Shown one piece after another: positions 28,089 through 38,653 of a stretch of DNA of 64,000 nt. Position numbers and translations under genes: made by a program. The DNA is taken from assembly GCA_029247205.1 (NCBI GenBank), contig JAQWLT010000025.1, forward strand, positions 1 through 64,000, in the 5' to 3' direction. The stretch is from Phycisphaerales bacterium. Lineage in GTDB: Bacteria > Planctomycetota > Phycisphaerae > Phycisphaerales > SM1A02. Position 1 is the stretch's first letter. Each line of letters starts with the position of its first letter. The notes beneath the pieces were generated by a model. It was not told where the DNA came from and ran no database searches. It saw only the letters and a list, made by a program, of their open reading frames with translations.

Positions 28089-30886
28089 TCCACCACTCCC
28101 GCTGCCGTCGGCGTCAACTCGTAAATAACGACCGCTTCCGAGGCACGATTTGCCGCCGGATACCGCTGCCTCGCTTGTGAAATTGCATGGTCCTTCGCAT
28201 TGTCATCTGGTTTGTACTTGTCATGCAAGGCCTCGTGCATCGCCGCCGCTTCAACATCTCCAAGGTCGCGAAGAACCTGCATCAACCCGTAGTGGGCAGC
28301 CATACCTTCAGGATCAAGGATGAGACTTGCCTCAAACATCTCCGCTGCCTCATGAAGGTACGCAGTTCGTTCTTCGCGTCCCGCTTCGCCGCGTGCCATT
28401 CTTGCTCGCTCGTACAAGGTGCTACCAACTTCATTGAGTACACGCCAGTCCTCAGTAAAATCAAAGCCTCGGCCACTTGCCTGGGCGAATCCGCCCTCAA
28501 GGATTTGCCGATACTTGGCAATCGCTTCGTCAAGACGACCATTCTGCCGGTCAACTTGGCCACCAAACCACAGCAGGTGCCATTCGCGGGCTGCAGGCAA
28601 TGCTGCGGCACGCGAGATCGCTGCTGGGGCATCTTCGGTCACACGACCTTCCTTCAAGTAGACACGAGTCAGGTTGATCGGACCGTCTGGCTTTCCAGCG
28701 GCTTCAACCTGGCGGAATGCCTCCTCGGCCTCCTTGAGTTCGCCAGCGCCACCCTTCCGCAAGAGCGCAATTCCGTAGTCATTCCAGCGAACCCATTCGG
28801 GCACCTCTACTGGTCGAATTGCTACAGGCGCCTCCATTCCATCGAGTGGCAAAGTGACTTCATCAGTCGCGAGCACCGTGATTGGCAGGTCATTAATCCA
28901 AGCTGCGTCCTCGTGTACAAATCTCATCAGCGTCGTATCAAACTTGCGATATTTCAACTCGGCAGAAATCGTGATGGGTGCATCGCAGTCCTCCGGCACG
29001 CGGAATCGATAGTGCACAACATCTGCGGCACCCGGCGGAATCTGATTGTTGTACAGAGCGGTAAAGATGTCTTGAGCATTGCGACGCTCAATCCGATTGC
29101 CGTCACGGTCTATCACGAATGAATTCACAAAGTGTGCCCACGGATCCACAATTCCTTCGACATCCATGCCACCGCTTTGCCCGATAACAGCATCACCACA
29201 TTTGATCTGCACATCCATCCATACTTGATTGGAGTCAGCGGTGCCTTGCGTGAAGACATGACCCATTTTGACAGTTCGAACGACTGCCTCCATCAGATAT
29301 TCTTTACCCGGAACGAGCGATGGGGTCACATCAGGGCCCAATGGCCCAATCAGTTCACTTGCAATAGTGCCCCCGGGTTTGATCCCAAACAGATCAAGCC
29401 GCATCACACCCTCAAGAAACTCCTGATGCTTGGCGATAGCCTCCTCTGGCCGTGGCATGTCAACCAGTCGCGGCATGGCGGTATTTGCGGAGGGGAACAT
29501 GTGGTCATGCACTTTCAACTGCCCACTGTCATCGCGGCGTTCGGCTCCAAAGTCATCCGATGCCATCAACGGCATATGACATGCGTTGCAATTGACCTCA
29601 GCGATGGGTGGGTAATAGAAACTGGTAATGCCATGGCCAGAGACGCCGCTCAGGCGGAAGGTGTCCTGATGATCCTGCCCGCGGAGCCACTTGTAGTGAT
29701 TGAGTTCCTCAGGCAGGTGCACCTTGTGGCATGTCCCGCAGAACATCTCGGTTTTGTGCAGCGGCTTAAGGAAGGTCTTCTTGTGAAACTCAGGCTTTGC
29801 CTTGACCAACTGCTGATTCACCCACTTCAAGAGTGGACTGTCTGAGAAGGTGAAGGGATAGTGTGGTGGCTCATCAATCGTGTAGTCCGCATTGCCAAGA
29901 GGCGAGTTGACATGCGTGATGCCATGACAAACGGTACAGGTGATTCCTGCATGAGCGGTCGGATCGAACTCCATGTCATAATCAGGATCATTGAAGGCAC
30001 CGCTGAAGAACGGAACTGGGTCATGACACCCCGCACAGAACCGAGAGGCCGTCACATCTCCGTCACGTTCCATGGCAACATCGCGAGTTTCGCTGACCGC
30101 TGCCATGTAGACCGGATTATTGAATGATGAGAAACGATGCACGCTGTGCATCCATGAGTCGTGGATGTCGGCGTGGCACGTCAGGCAGTATTCGTCGTTA
30201 TCGAGCACACTGGCTGGAATGAAGTCTCCACTGACAGTGCTTGCCAGAGAAGGGAAGAAGTACTGGTCGCCCGCGGCATTCCCTTCGACGTTCCACTTGC
30301 GAGGGTCTTGTGATTGCATCGTCAGCATGACCACTGCAAAGACAGCGGAAACACCTGCCCAAGAGATCCCGACCCCCCACTTGATTCGCCGGCCAGCAAG
30401 CCGGTGCAAGATAAAGAGCCAAATGACCAGCAGCGGAACGACCACATGCAGCCACCAGGCAACACTGCGAAACGCTGGATCTCGAATGTCAATAATTCCC
30501 TCAATCCGCACCAGCACAATGCCCGTACCAAGCACAATGAGGGCGGCACTAAAGAGGGCATAGCCTGCTTTGGCAGCTCGGCGATTCGGATGATCGTGGA
30601 CGCGCCGCATGTGCAATAGCCCAAATGCGATGATCGGAAGGATGATCACAAGGCCAAGCACTAAGTGGGCGAGGAACATTGTCAGATAGAACCAGTTCTC
30701 GTACGACTCTCCAGTCGAGAGGCCAAGCACGCGAATGCCAACGAGATACACCGAATTGACAATCAATAGAGCAAAGAGACCGAAGCTTCCCCACAAAAGC
30801 ACGGCCAATCCAGCAACAGGCGCCCGCCAGCGTCGCCGGCGATCTTCGATGGTGGCAGAATCTGGCGAAACTTGAGTCATGAACAC
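28085..30886 (-). CDS. Membrane multiheme cytochrome c with C-terminal TPR-like region
   Basis: Several N-terminal TMs; five CxxCH motifs (CLTCH, CAGCH, CTVCH, CGTCH, CNACH); helical repeat C-terminus. Confidence 0.88.
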   Translation of the reverse strand: MFMTQVSPDSATIEDRRRRWRAPVAGLAVLLWGSFGLFALLIVNSVYLVGIRVLGLSTGESYENWFYLTMFLAHLVLGLVIILPIIAFGLLHMRRVHDHPNRRAAKAGYALFSAALIVLGTGIVLVRIEGIIDIRDPAFRSVAWWLHVVVPLLVIWLFILHRLAGRRIKWGVGISWAGVSAVFAVVMLTMQSQDPRKWNVEGNAAGDQYFFPSLASTVSGDFIPASVLDNDEYCLTCHADIHDSWMHSVHRFSSFNNPVYMAAVSETRDVAMERDGDVTASRFCAGCHDPVPFFSGAFNDPDYDMEFDPTAHAGITCTVCHGITHVNSPLGNADYTIDEPPHYPFTFSDSPLLKWVNQQLVKAKPEFHKKTFLKPLHKTEMFCGTCHKVHLPEELNHYKWLRGQDHQDTFRLSGVSGHGITSFYYPPIAEVNCNACHMPLMASDDFGAERRDDSGQLKVHDHMFPSANTAMPRLVDMPRPEEAIAKHQEFLEGVMRLDLFGIKPGGTIASELIGPLGPDVTPSLVPGKEYLMEAVVRTVKMGHVFTQGTADSNQVWMDVQIKCGDAVIGQSGGMDVEGIVDPWAHFVNSFVIDRDGNRIERRNAQDIFTALYNNQIPPGAADVVHYRFRVPEDCDAPITISAELKYRKFDTTLMRFVHEDAAWINDLPITVLATDEVTLPLDGMEAPVAIRPVEVPEWVRWNDYGIALLRKGGAGELKEAEEAFRQVEAAGKPDGPINLTRVYLKEGRVTEDAPAAISRAAALPAAREWHLLWFGGQVDRQNGRLDEAIAKYRQILEGGFAQASGRGFDFTEDWRVLNEVGSTLYERARMARGEAGREERTAYLHEAAEMFEASLILDPEGMAAHYGLMQVLRDLGDVEAAAMHEALHDKYKPDDNAKDHAISQARQRYPAANRASEAVVIYELTPTAAGVVE

Positions 30887-30952
30887 TTTCTCCCCCGATT
30901 AGGCTCAGTATCGGCGCATCGCACCCAGTCTGCACGCCTTTTTAGGAGTGAA

Positions 30953-33900
30953 TCAGCTGCCCGAACGATGCCGATCACGTAGCGGGGCATCCCACGGAAC
31001 CGGATCTACCGTTTCACCATCACGTGTCATCATGTCCATGTCCTTGCACCAACCTTTGACATCAAGGACTATCTGCCTGCTCCAGCCTTGTGGGAGCGAA
31101 GGGGGAGGCTCAAATCGGCAGCGAATGGCTTCGCCCGCACCAAAAACCGCAACGCTTTGATCATCTGAGGAAACAATCGACCGCACATCACCGAAGCGGG
31201 TGTACTCGCCACGCTGCGAACGAACATCCCAGAAAGGAACTCGGTCATCCCAGTCGTAGCCTGGCCTCCGCTGCGGGAGATTCAACCTCCGGGGATATCC
31301 CGGTTGCTCAAGAACCGCTGTAACTGGCAATTGTCGATCCACGCGAGCCTGTGGGCAGGGCTCAATGGCTGCGACCCGTACGGCATCGACATACAACTCG
31401 ATATCACACCGGATACGAAGTTCAGTTGACCCGCGCGGCACATCATCAAGGGGAAGCACACAAGTCCGCTGCATGCCCGCTGGAAAGCCGATGTCAGCGT
31501 GTACTACAGCCCACTGGCCATCGCTATTTCTCACTTCGATTGTGATCGGCGAATAATCCGCGCTGGCCTGCCATGCTGCGAACATCGTCTGCGAGTATGG
31601 ATACTCCACCCAACCATCAAGAACCAAGACCAACCGCTCACCAATCGAATCCAGTGGCTCAGCAAATTCCAGTTCCAGTTCCAGTGGCGACAGCACACGG
31701 CCAATAAAGCGAGTATCAATCAGCCCTGGATCCGCGGCGATGCCATCGACACTGCGCACGGCGTTCAGCACGTCTCCCCCACGGCTGGCGTGAATAGGGT
31801 GGAGGCTGCGAGATGAATACAAGAGTTCACTTGTTGGCATTGGCTCACTTGTGCCCATTCGCTCATCTGGCAGCACTTCCCAGCCTGGAGGAACATCGAT
31901 CGTCTCCAGCGCCACCGCGTCGAGATAGCAAGTTTCTTGCATGGGCTCTGCAAGCAGGATTTCGAGCATCCCACGTCTTTGTCCAAGCACCGGGCCTGGC
32001 AAGAGCACGCGTTCGCGAGGTCGTTCTGGCGCATACTCGCCTGGTGAAAGAAAGAAGCCCATGCCACCCACACCGAGGCAGTCGGTTTGAAACTGCATCG
32101 ATGTTCCATCCCACGCAAAGATCACCGGACAGGATGAAAGTTGTCGCTGGGTCTCGGTGATCTCGTGGAGGACTCCGGGCAAGAGTTGTGACTCGGTCTG
32201 CAGCACGCCGTCGGACCAATCGATCGACACGAAGTCGATGGCGTCGGCATCACCAATGCCAACAGAAACGGGCTGTAAACTCTGCCCTGGACCGGCGGTG
32301 TTGCGAATCGTTCCCGTAATCGTCCACCGATCTGCCACTCTTGCCGCGATCCCAGCGCCGATGCCGCTGCTATTAGATCGCATCGATTGGCCCATATCTG
32401 TTCTGCCCGCAAGCGTGATGTCCACAAAGGGCCACCTGCCAGTGCCCGGTGGAATGGTCGCAATGGTGCCCGACTCACCAGCAGAAACGAGCGTTGGCCC
32501 TTTGCTCTGCTTGTCATGGACCAACATCCAATGAGACTCAACCCTAAATTCCTGCAGCAACGCGCCTGTACGCGAGAGAATTTGAAGCATGGTCGAATCG
32601 CCCGTTTGCCAGCCGGATTGCAAGAGCACCTCTAGCCAACCATCGCCAGTCACATCAGCCACAGCCATCTGCCGAGGTCGGCCTGACGGGCGAGCATCGG
32701 TGGGCTTCTCGCCCACGGTTGCCAACACGGTGGCTGTCCAACCGGCCGGCCCGAATGTCCACACTCGTACCGTCTGGTCACCATCCACGGTGACCAAGTC
32801 AGTGTTGCCGTCCGCGTCCATATCTGCAGCAACAGCGGCTGCAATGTCTGTATTCAAGAGGTTTGACCACGCCTCATCGACATTCCGCCAGTGCCACAAA
32901 CGATCATTCACCCATGCATGGTGCGGGGGCGACTGACCAATGAGCAGTACATCAGTGTCGAGATCGCCGTCGAAGTCAGCGACCACAACTTGCCGGCCAC
33001 TCTCCTCCACCATAGGGAAGCCGCTCTGCTCGTCGACGACAGACTGCCACGTACCGTCGCCATTGTTATTGAGCAACTCGCACGGCGTCCCTTCATCGTT
33101 CACCACAAGTACATCAAGATCACCGTCATGATCAGCATCAAAGACGGCACCATCACGACTATTGCCGGGTGACCCTCCACTGAACCGTGGGTCGTGCTCA
33201 AAAACATGCGATCCGCGGCCAAGCCACAACTGGTTCTGGCCCGCCCTACACAGCACAACATCAATATGCCCATCGCCATCAACATCACCCCAAAGCGAGG
33301 CCTGCACCATTGAAACATCTTGCAGTTGGGGAACACCGTCCGCAGTACCCATAACTTCCGACTGCAACAAATTGCCTGCCGACCACTCATACAGGCGGCT
33401 CGCGGACTCATCGGAGATCAGCACAAGGGAATGTCCCTGATCAGTCCATCCGGCACTGAGTGAGGTAGCGATTGGACAGTGATCACAATTACTGAGGGCC
33501 ATGGCCTCTACATCAAAGAGTGATCCGCTTGGACGAGGCGATGGATCCCGTTTCATAGTTGCAATAGTGTGCAACTCAGCCTTTGGGCCCATTCGCGTGT
33601 ATTTGATTTCCGCTAGGTGCCCACGTGGATTGTGCTCCATCCGCTGGAATTCGTCGAGCCACGCGGCCGCTTGGTCGGCTTGGCCGGCACGCCGCGCTGC
33701 TTGCGAGCCAGCGTAGTAGGCACTTCGAAAGTATGGGTCAAGCGCGATGGCCTGCTCAAAGTGCGGCAACGATGACTCAATCTCGCCAAGTTGCATCATC
33801 GACTGCCCGAGGTAGTAGGCAGCGTACGCATCACTGGGGTCAGCGATCGAAACCGCGCGAAATTCCGCTCGGGCCTGTTCAATGTCGCCCGCATTGAGTC

Positions 33901-34243
33901 GAAGAATTCCCAACGTATATCGAGCACGAAGATTGTCAGGATTCGCAGCGAATACGCCCTCGAGGCGACGCAACGCCATTTGCTCATCGCCCTCCGTTTG
34001 ATTATTCAATTCGGCAATGGCAAGATCAATCTGCACATCAGCCCAGTTCGGATGCGATGCGGCCAGTGGCCTCAGAAATTCGATCGCACCCGCGTAATCA
34101 AAGGCCCCCATCGCCGCGACTGCGCGATTGTGTTCAGCAATAACAGCCAAGTCGGCCACGGGATCAACCATAGATTCGTTCTGCGAATCGCAACTTACTT
34201 GAGACGACAGCAACAAAGCAAGAACCATTCTGATCCTACTCAT
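30953..34243 (-). CDS. Large TPR + FG-GAP/VCBS + ASPIC-type protein (CRTAC1-like), secreted
   Basis: Signal-like N-terminus, TPR (PSDAYAAYYLGQSMMQLGEIESSLPHFEQAIALDPYF), DVDGDGHIDVVLCRAG repeats, SRGIGAGIAARV-like/ IDWSDGVLQTES ASPIC region. Confidence 0.85.
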   Translation of the reverse strand: MSRIRMVLALLLSSQVSCDSQNESMVDPVADLAVIAEHNRAVAAMGAFDYAGAIEFLRPLAASHPNWADVQIDLAIAELNNQTEGDEQMALRRLEGVFAANPDNLRARYTLGILRLNAGDIEQARAEFRAVSIADPSDAYAAYYLGQSMMQLGEIESSLPHFEQAIALDPYFRSAYYAGSQAARRAGQADQAAAWLDEFQRMEHNPRGHLAEIKYTRMGPKAELHTIATMKRDPSPRPSGSLFDVEAMALSNCDHCPIATSLSAGWTDQGHSLVLISDESASRLYEWSAGNLLQSEVMGTADGVPQLQDVSMVQASLWGDVDGDGHIDVVLCRAGQNQLWLGRGSHVFEHDPRFSGGSPGNSRDGAVFDADHDGDLDVLVVNDEGTPCELLNNNGDGTWQSVVDEQSGFPMVEESGRQVVVADFDGDLDTDVLLIGQSPPHHAWVNDRLWHWRNVDEAWSNLLNTDIAAAVAADMDADGNTDLVTVDGDQTVRVWTFGPAGWTATVLATVGEKPTDARPSGRPRQMAVADVTGDGWLEVLLQSGWQTGDSTMLQILSRTGALLQEFRVESHWMLVHDKQSKGPTLVSAGESGTIATIPPGTGRWPFVDITLAGRTDMGQSMRSNSSGIGAGIAARVADRWTITGTIRNTAGPGQSLQPVSVGIGDADAIDFVSIDWSDGVLQTESQLLPGVLHEITETQRQLSSCPVIFAWDGTSMQFQTDCLGVGGMGFFLSPGEYAPERPRERVLLPGPVLGQRRGMLEILLAEPMQETCYLDAVALETIDVPPGWEVLPDERMGTSEPMPTSELLYSSRSLHPIHASRGGDVLNAVRSVDGIAADPGLIDTRFIGRVLSPLELELEFAEPLDSIGERLVLVLDGWVEYPYSQTMFAAWQASADYSPITIEVRNSDGQWAVVHADIGFPAGMQRTCVLPLDDVPRGSTELRIRCDIELYVDAVRVAAIEPCPQARVDRQLPVTAVLEQPGYPRRLNLPQRRPGYDWDDRVPFWDVRSQRGEYTRFGDVRSIVSSDDQSVAVFGAGEAIRCRFEPPPSLPQGWSRQIVLDVKGWCKDMDMMTRDGETVDPVPWDAPLRDRHRSGS

Positions 34244-35229
34244 CGGCTGTTCTCCTTCGATGCAGAGATGCGGGCGCGCAAGGCCTCAATTGTGATTGGG
34301 CCGGCCATCGGCGGCAAACCAGGCTGGGATGCATAGGAATATGCTTCTGGTCGGTGATGCGATATCGTATCGTGGCCCACTCTTCTGGCACGCTCGTGTC
34401 GAAGCGCGCTGATATCAATGGGTGCTACAACCACAGTCTCCCCAGGGCCTGGATCAGCCTGCGCGAGTACGCGACCATCAAAGTCCACAACCATGCTTCC
34501 ACCCGGCCAAGAAAATGGCGGGTACTGCTCCATACTCGCCCCCTGATTAGAGGCGACGACGTAGCACATATTTTCGGCCGCCCGCGCTCTATTAAAGAGT
34601 GTCCACCAGTCCATTGGAGCTGTGGCCCCCCATGGATTCATGTACGCAGACAACCTGCACAAGACTTCGGCACCCTTGAAAGCCAACTCTCGCGTCACTT
34701 CAGGGAAGAGCCAGTCGTAGCAAATGCCCACGCCAATTCGACCAATTTCAGTATCTGCAACTGGAAAGTGATCGCCTGTTGGATCAACATCATGGGGCGA
34801 ACTATGTACTTCCCACGGAATCCATGGGTTTACCTTTCGATAGATTGACTCAACACCAGTTGGCCCAACAAGCACAGTCGTATTGAAGACCGCCCCGGGA
34901 TACTCGGCTCGACGCTCAAGGAACGTCCCCGTTTGAATCCAGCAGCCGAGGGTGCGGCACACCTCTTCATAGCGCGTGATGTGCTCGTTCGGCACTTCAA
35001 CAGCAAGCGACTGGTGCAGGCGATCTGCCGACTCATGGATAGGTACGGCGTGCGAGAATTCTGGAAAGGTGAGCAGCCGCACATCAAAGAACGGCTCATA
35101 TCCCATCACCGTCTGCTTGACCATATCGATCATTCGGTCAGTTCGAGAGCTGATATCCGATCGCTTTGTCGGCGAATCAAATGCGGTCTGACAGGCTGCA
35201 GCGTAATAGCGGAGGTCCATGGGAGGCAA
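34240..35229 (-). CDS. Nitrilase-superfamily carbon-nitrogen hydrolase
   Basis: Catalytic E (LLTFPEFSH), K (IYRKVNPWIPWE) and C (GVGICYDWLFPEV). Confidence 0.9.
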   Translation of the reverse strand: MPPMDLRYYAAACQTAFDSPTKRSDISSRTDRMIDMVKQTVMGYEPFFDVRLLTFPEFSHAVPIHESADRLHQSLAVEVPNEHITRYEEVCRTLGCWIQTGTFLERRAEYPGAVFNTTVLVGPTGVESIYRKVNPWIPWEVHSSPHDVDPTGDHFPVADTEIGRIGVGICYDWLFPEVTRELAFKGAEVLCRLSAYMNPWGATAPMDWWTLFNRARAAENMCYVVASNQGASMEQYPPFSWPGGSMVVDFDGRVLAQADPGPGETVVVAPIDISALRHERARRVGHDTISHHRPEAYSYASQPGLPPMAGPITIEALRARISASKENSR

Positions 35230-35284
35230 TGATAGGACGGGCAGCAGGGTTCAGTCAGTCAAACCCTGCCGTACAATCAATTTC

Positions 35285-36736
35285 ATGATTCAGGCGAGAC
35301 TACTTCCACTGCTGCTGATCCTGCTGCACTCCTGTGATGCCCCCACGCCAGACGTTGGCCCTCCACCATCGCCGCTACATCCAATGGTCTTTGACGGCGA
35401 GGTCATCGAATCAATCTCGACTCAGATTGACTCCATCCTTGCTGCACCAAATGACGCAGAATTAAGAAGATCACTCGGCCTGCTCTATCTGGCAAACGGT
35501 GGGCCAGCTGAGGCCACCACTGCACTTGAGCAAGCGATCATCCTCGACCCAGCTGATCCTCGCTCGTGGTGTTTTCTTGGAATGGCGAGAGAACAGTCGG
35601 GAGACCTCAACGGGGCCATCATTGCGATGGCTAATGCCCGCGAACTTGCGCCGAGCCACACGCCACTGTATTGGAGGCCAGGCTTTTGGCTTATCGAAGA
35701 GGGCCGCCCCGAAGCGGCGATGCCACTTTTCCAACAAGCGGCCGCAGAAGATGCCCGCAGTATTCGCCCGAGCCCCGATGGCGCGGCCCACCGCATTGGA
35801 CGGGCTCGCTGTCTGCTTGATCTTGATCGCCCTGCCGAGGCAATTCCTATTCTGGAAGAATTACGTGGGCTTGTCACCCACTACTACGCCGACTATCTGC
35901 TCGGCCAAGCATATCGCCGCAGCGGCCGCAGTGAAGATGCAGCACAACTCCGAATTGGAGCAACGTCGGACCCACCGAGCTTTCCAGACCCTTGGGCTGA
36001 TGCTATTTCAGCCTCGAAGCGTGGGCTCGATGGCCGACTCGCACGGATTGATGAGCTGCTTGACGTCAATCGACTGCGCGATGCAGCCAATGCAATCACC
36101 CAAGCACGAGAGACGTGGCCCAAGGAAGTGAACCTCTTGCACCGTCTTGCTCGACTGTACAGCCTGCAGGGCAATTCCACCGCATGGGTGCGTGTGCTGA
36201 AACAAGCAGCGAGAATGGATCCCGACAATGCAGCGACGCAGCACAACCTATCCATTGCCCTGACTCGTTCGGGTGAACTCAACGAAGCGCTCAACCACGC
36301 CCATCTCGCCGTTAGTGCCAACCCCAACATGGCGGAGGCATGGATGCAAATTGGTCGGCTGATCATTCGACTGCGAGGGCTAGACGGTGCTCCAGGCGAA
36401 GACGACAAAGCTGCAGCCGACGCAGCACTCGTGCCAATTGATCATGCTTTCGAATTAGGAATTCAGACACCTGGCGAGCACCTGATGTACGGACATCTAC
36501 TCCTCAGAGCAAACCGACTTGCCGATGCCCAGCGTGTGCTTCAACGGCTGATTGAACGCGGCGACGCCGATCCACAGGCTTGGTCGATTCTCAGTGAAAC
36601 ATGGTCCGCCAGTGGCGACCACCAGCAGGCACTTCGCACTGCTATTGATGGCCTCAATCGCTTCCCCTCTCAGCCTGACCTTGTTCGAATTGTTGATCGA
36701 TACAGGCGAGCAACAGGCGGAGCGCCACTCCCATGA
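35285..36736 (+). CDS. TPR-repeat lipoprotein
   Basis: N-terminus MIQARLLPLLLILLHSC; many TPR units (LGLLYLANGGPAEATTALEQAIILDPADPRSWCFLGMAREQSGDL). Confidence 0.88.
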   Translation: MIQARLLPLLLILLHSCDAPTPDVGPPPSPLHPMVFDGEVIESISTQIDSILAAPNDAELRRSLGLLYLANGGPAEATTALEQAIILDPADPRSWCFLGMAREQSGDLNGAIIAMANARELAPSHTPLYWRPGFWLIEEGRPEAAMPLFQQAAAEDARSIRPSPDGAAHRIGRARCLLDLDRPAEAIPILEELRGLVTHYYADYLLGQAYRRSGRSEDAAQLRIGATSDPPSFPDPWADAISASKRGLDGRLARIDELLDVNRLRDAANAITQARETWPKEVNLLHRLARLYSLQGNSTAWVRVLKQAARMDPDNAATQHNLSIALTRSGELNEALNHAHLAVSANPNMAEAWMQIGRLIIRLRGLDGAPGEDDKAAADAALVPIDHAFELGIQTPGEHLMYGHLLLRANRLADAQRVLQRLIERGDADPQAWSILSETWSASGDHQQALRTAIDGLNRFPSQPDLVRIVDRYRRATGGAPLP

Positions 36737-38448
36737 ATGGAACCGCTCCCACGCTCACCATTCTGACACTGTTTCTGTGCGGATGCGGAGACTCTCCCGC
36801 AGCACCATCAATCGCATCTTCAAATACGAGCGTTCCCACAAAACCATGGCTGCTCGACGTTGCCACTCAAACTGGAGTCGACTTTGTTTGGCAGTCGGGG
36901 CATAACACTGAATTCTTGATGCCCGAAATTGTCGGTGGTGGTGTTGCATTGTTTGACTACGACGCCGACGGGGATCTCGATGTGTATTTCGTGCAAGGAG
37001 GCGATCTTGCAACCAGTTGGACTGATCCACGAAGTAACACAGCCCGGAATGCGCTGTATCGCAACAATGGCGACTGGACATTCACTGATGTCACAGACAT
37101 CACGCAAGCCGGCGACAGCAGATATGGAATGGGCATCGCCGTAGGCGATACTGACGGCGACGGCGATCCAGATCTGTACATCACCAATGTTGGCCGCAAC
37201 ACGATGCTTCGTAATGACAATGGCGTGTTTACGGATATCACCGACGAGTCCGGAACCGGCGATAGCGGCTGGGGCGCAAGCGCCGCATTCTTTGATGCCG
37301 ATCTCGACGGCGATCTTGATCTGTACACCACCAACTATCTCAATTGGACACCGACCACCGAAATTACCTGCTTCAGTTCACTCGGAGGCGAAGACTACTG
37401 CTCGCCACGCAACTATCTCTCGCCGGCCAAGGATGTCTTCTATCGAAACCGCGGCGACGGGACATTCGACAACGCGACAGTAGACGCAGGCTTTGATGCT
37501 GCCAATGGGACTGGTCTGGGCGTGGTTGTCACGGATTGGAATGCTGACGGCCACCCTGACATCTTCGTTGCCAACGACGGCATGGCCGACTTGTTGTGGA
37601 TGGCCAATGGCGACGGCACATGGACGGAATCTGGCATGCAGCGTGGATGCGCCCTGGACGACGAGGGCATTGCAAAGGCTGGCATGGGCGTCGACTCGAC
37701 TGACATCGATAACGATGGGGACATGGATCTCATTGTGTGTAATCTCACCGGTGAGTCTGACTCGATCTTTCGCAATGACGGTGACTACTTTGTCGACATC
37801 ACCGGCCGTACTGGTGTGCGTGCAAGTACGCGACATGCCACACGCTTTGGCATTGGACTCGTGGACGTCAATAACGATGGCTTGCTTGACCTCTACGAAG
37901 CCAATGGCGCCGTGACTCGCGAGTCAGCGACCGCAGGGGATGATCCCTATGCTCAGCAGAACGCACTGCTCGCCGGAACACCCAACGGTCGATTTACGCC
38001 AGTAAGTCCCCGGGGCGGGACAGCCGATGCCATCACACTGACAAGCCGGGGTGCTGCATTTGGCGACCTCGATGGTGACGGTGGCCTCGACATCGTTGTC
38101 ATCAATCGCGACGAACCAGCAAGTGTGTATCGAAACATCGTTCCTTCGCGGGGCAATTGGGTACGCATCGAGGTGCTCGACTCAACCGGAAGGCCCGCGA
38201 TCGGTGCAACCGTGCACGGCCAACTGGGCGAGCGGACCATCATGCGGCCGGTACGCCGGGCCTACTCCTATATGGCCTCGAACGAACCTACCGTGCATAT
38301 TGGTCTTGGCGATGAGACTGAGCTGGACCAGTTTGTTGTGCGATGGCCAGACGGAACCCAGTCCAAACCGATGAAACTCAGCCCGAACCGGGTCTGGACG
38401 ATTCGCCATGCTCTTGGCAATGAAGAGGCCACAGCCACCGCTCTCTGA
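36733..38448 (+). CDS. CRTAC1-like lipoprotein: FG-GAP/VCBS repeats plus ASPIC/UnbV domain
   Basis: Lipobox LFLCGC; FDYDADGDLDVYFVQGGD, DTDGDGDPDLYITNVG; HGQLGERTIMRPVRRAYSYMASNEPTVHIGLGDETELDQFVVRWPDG. Confidence 0.92.
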   Translation: MNGTAPTLTILTLFLCGCGDSPAAPSIASSNTSVPTKPWLLDVATQTGVDFVWQSGHNTEFLMPEIVGGGVALFDYDADGDLDVYFVQGGDLATSWTDPRSNTARNALYRNNGDWTFTDVTDITQAGDSRYGMGIAVGDTDGDGDPDLYITNVGRNTMLRNDNGVFTDITDESGTGDSGWGASAAFFDADLDGDLDLYTTNYLNWTPTTEITCFSSLGGEDYCSPRNYLSPAKDVFYRNRGDGTFDNATVDAGFDAANGTGLGVVVTDWNADGHPDIFVANDGMADLLWMANGDGTWTESGMQRGCALDDEGIAKAGMGVDSTDIDNDGDMDLIVCNLTGESDSIFRNDGDYFVDITGRTGVRASTRHATRFGIGLVDVNNDGLLDLYEANGAVTRESATAGDDPYAQQNALLAGTPNGRFTPVSPRGGTADAITLTSRGAAFGDLDGDGGLDIVVINRDEPASVYRNIVPSRGNWVRIEVLDSTGRPAIGATVHGQLGERTIMRPVRRAYSYMASNEPTVHIGLGDETELDQFVVRWPDGTQSKPMKLSPNRVWTIRHALGNEEATATAL

Positions 38449-38487
38449 AATCGGACGTTCGAGCAAAGATTTTTTGCACCCCTATAT

Positions 38488-38600
38488 GTGGTGGGTGGCA
38501 CAGCAAGCCACCTCCCGACATGGTGGGTGCCAGACGAAAGATGGTCAGAAAACGCCTCCTAAAGGGGCCTTGCTGGGGGTGTACTCCAGTTATCAAGTCG
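38488..38600. other. Structured intergenic segment with hairpin and imperfect tandem motif (possible leader RNA, ncRNA or terminator)
   Basis: GGTGGC-acagcaa-GCCACC at 38494-38512; tggtgggtggca / tggtgggtgcca near-repeat; upstream CACCC can pair with GGGTG. Confidence 0.4.
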
Positions 38601-38653
38601 ACTGAGCAGGATCAACAAGCCGAATGGAGACCTCAGACAGAGGAGTTCCAACG

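Noticed and set aside
28187-29845. Long plus-strand ORFs (311 aa and 237 aa)
   Set aside because: Antisense to the multiheme cytochrome gene, which has clear CxxCH motifs; no domains on the antisense strand.
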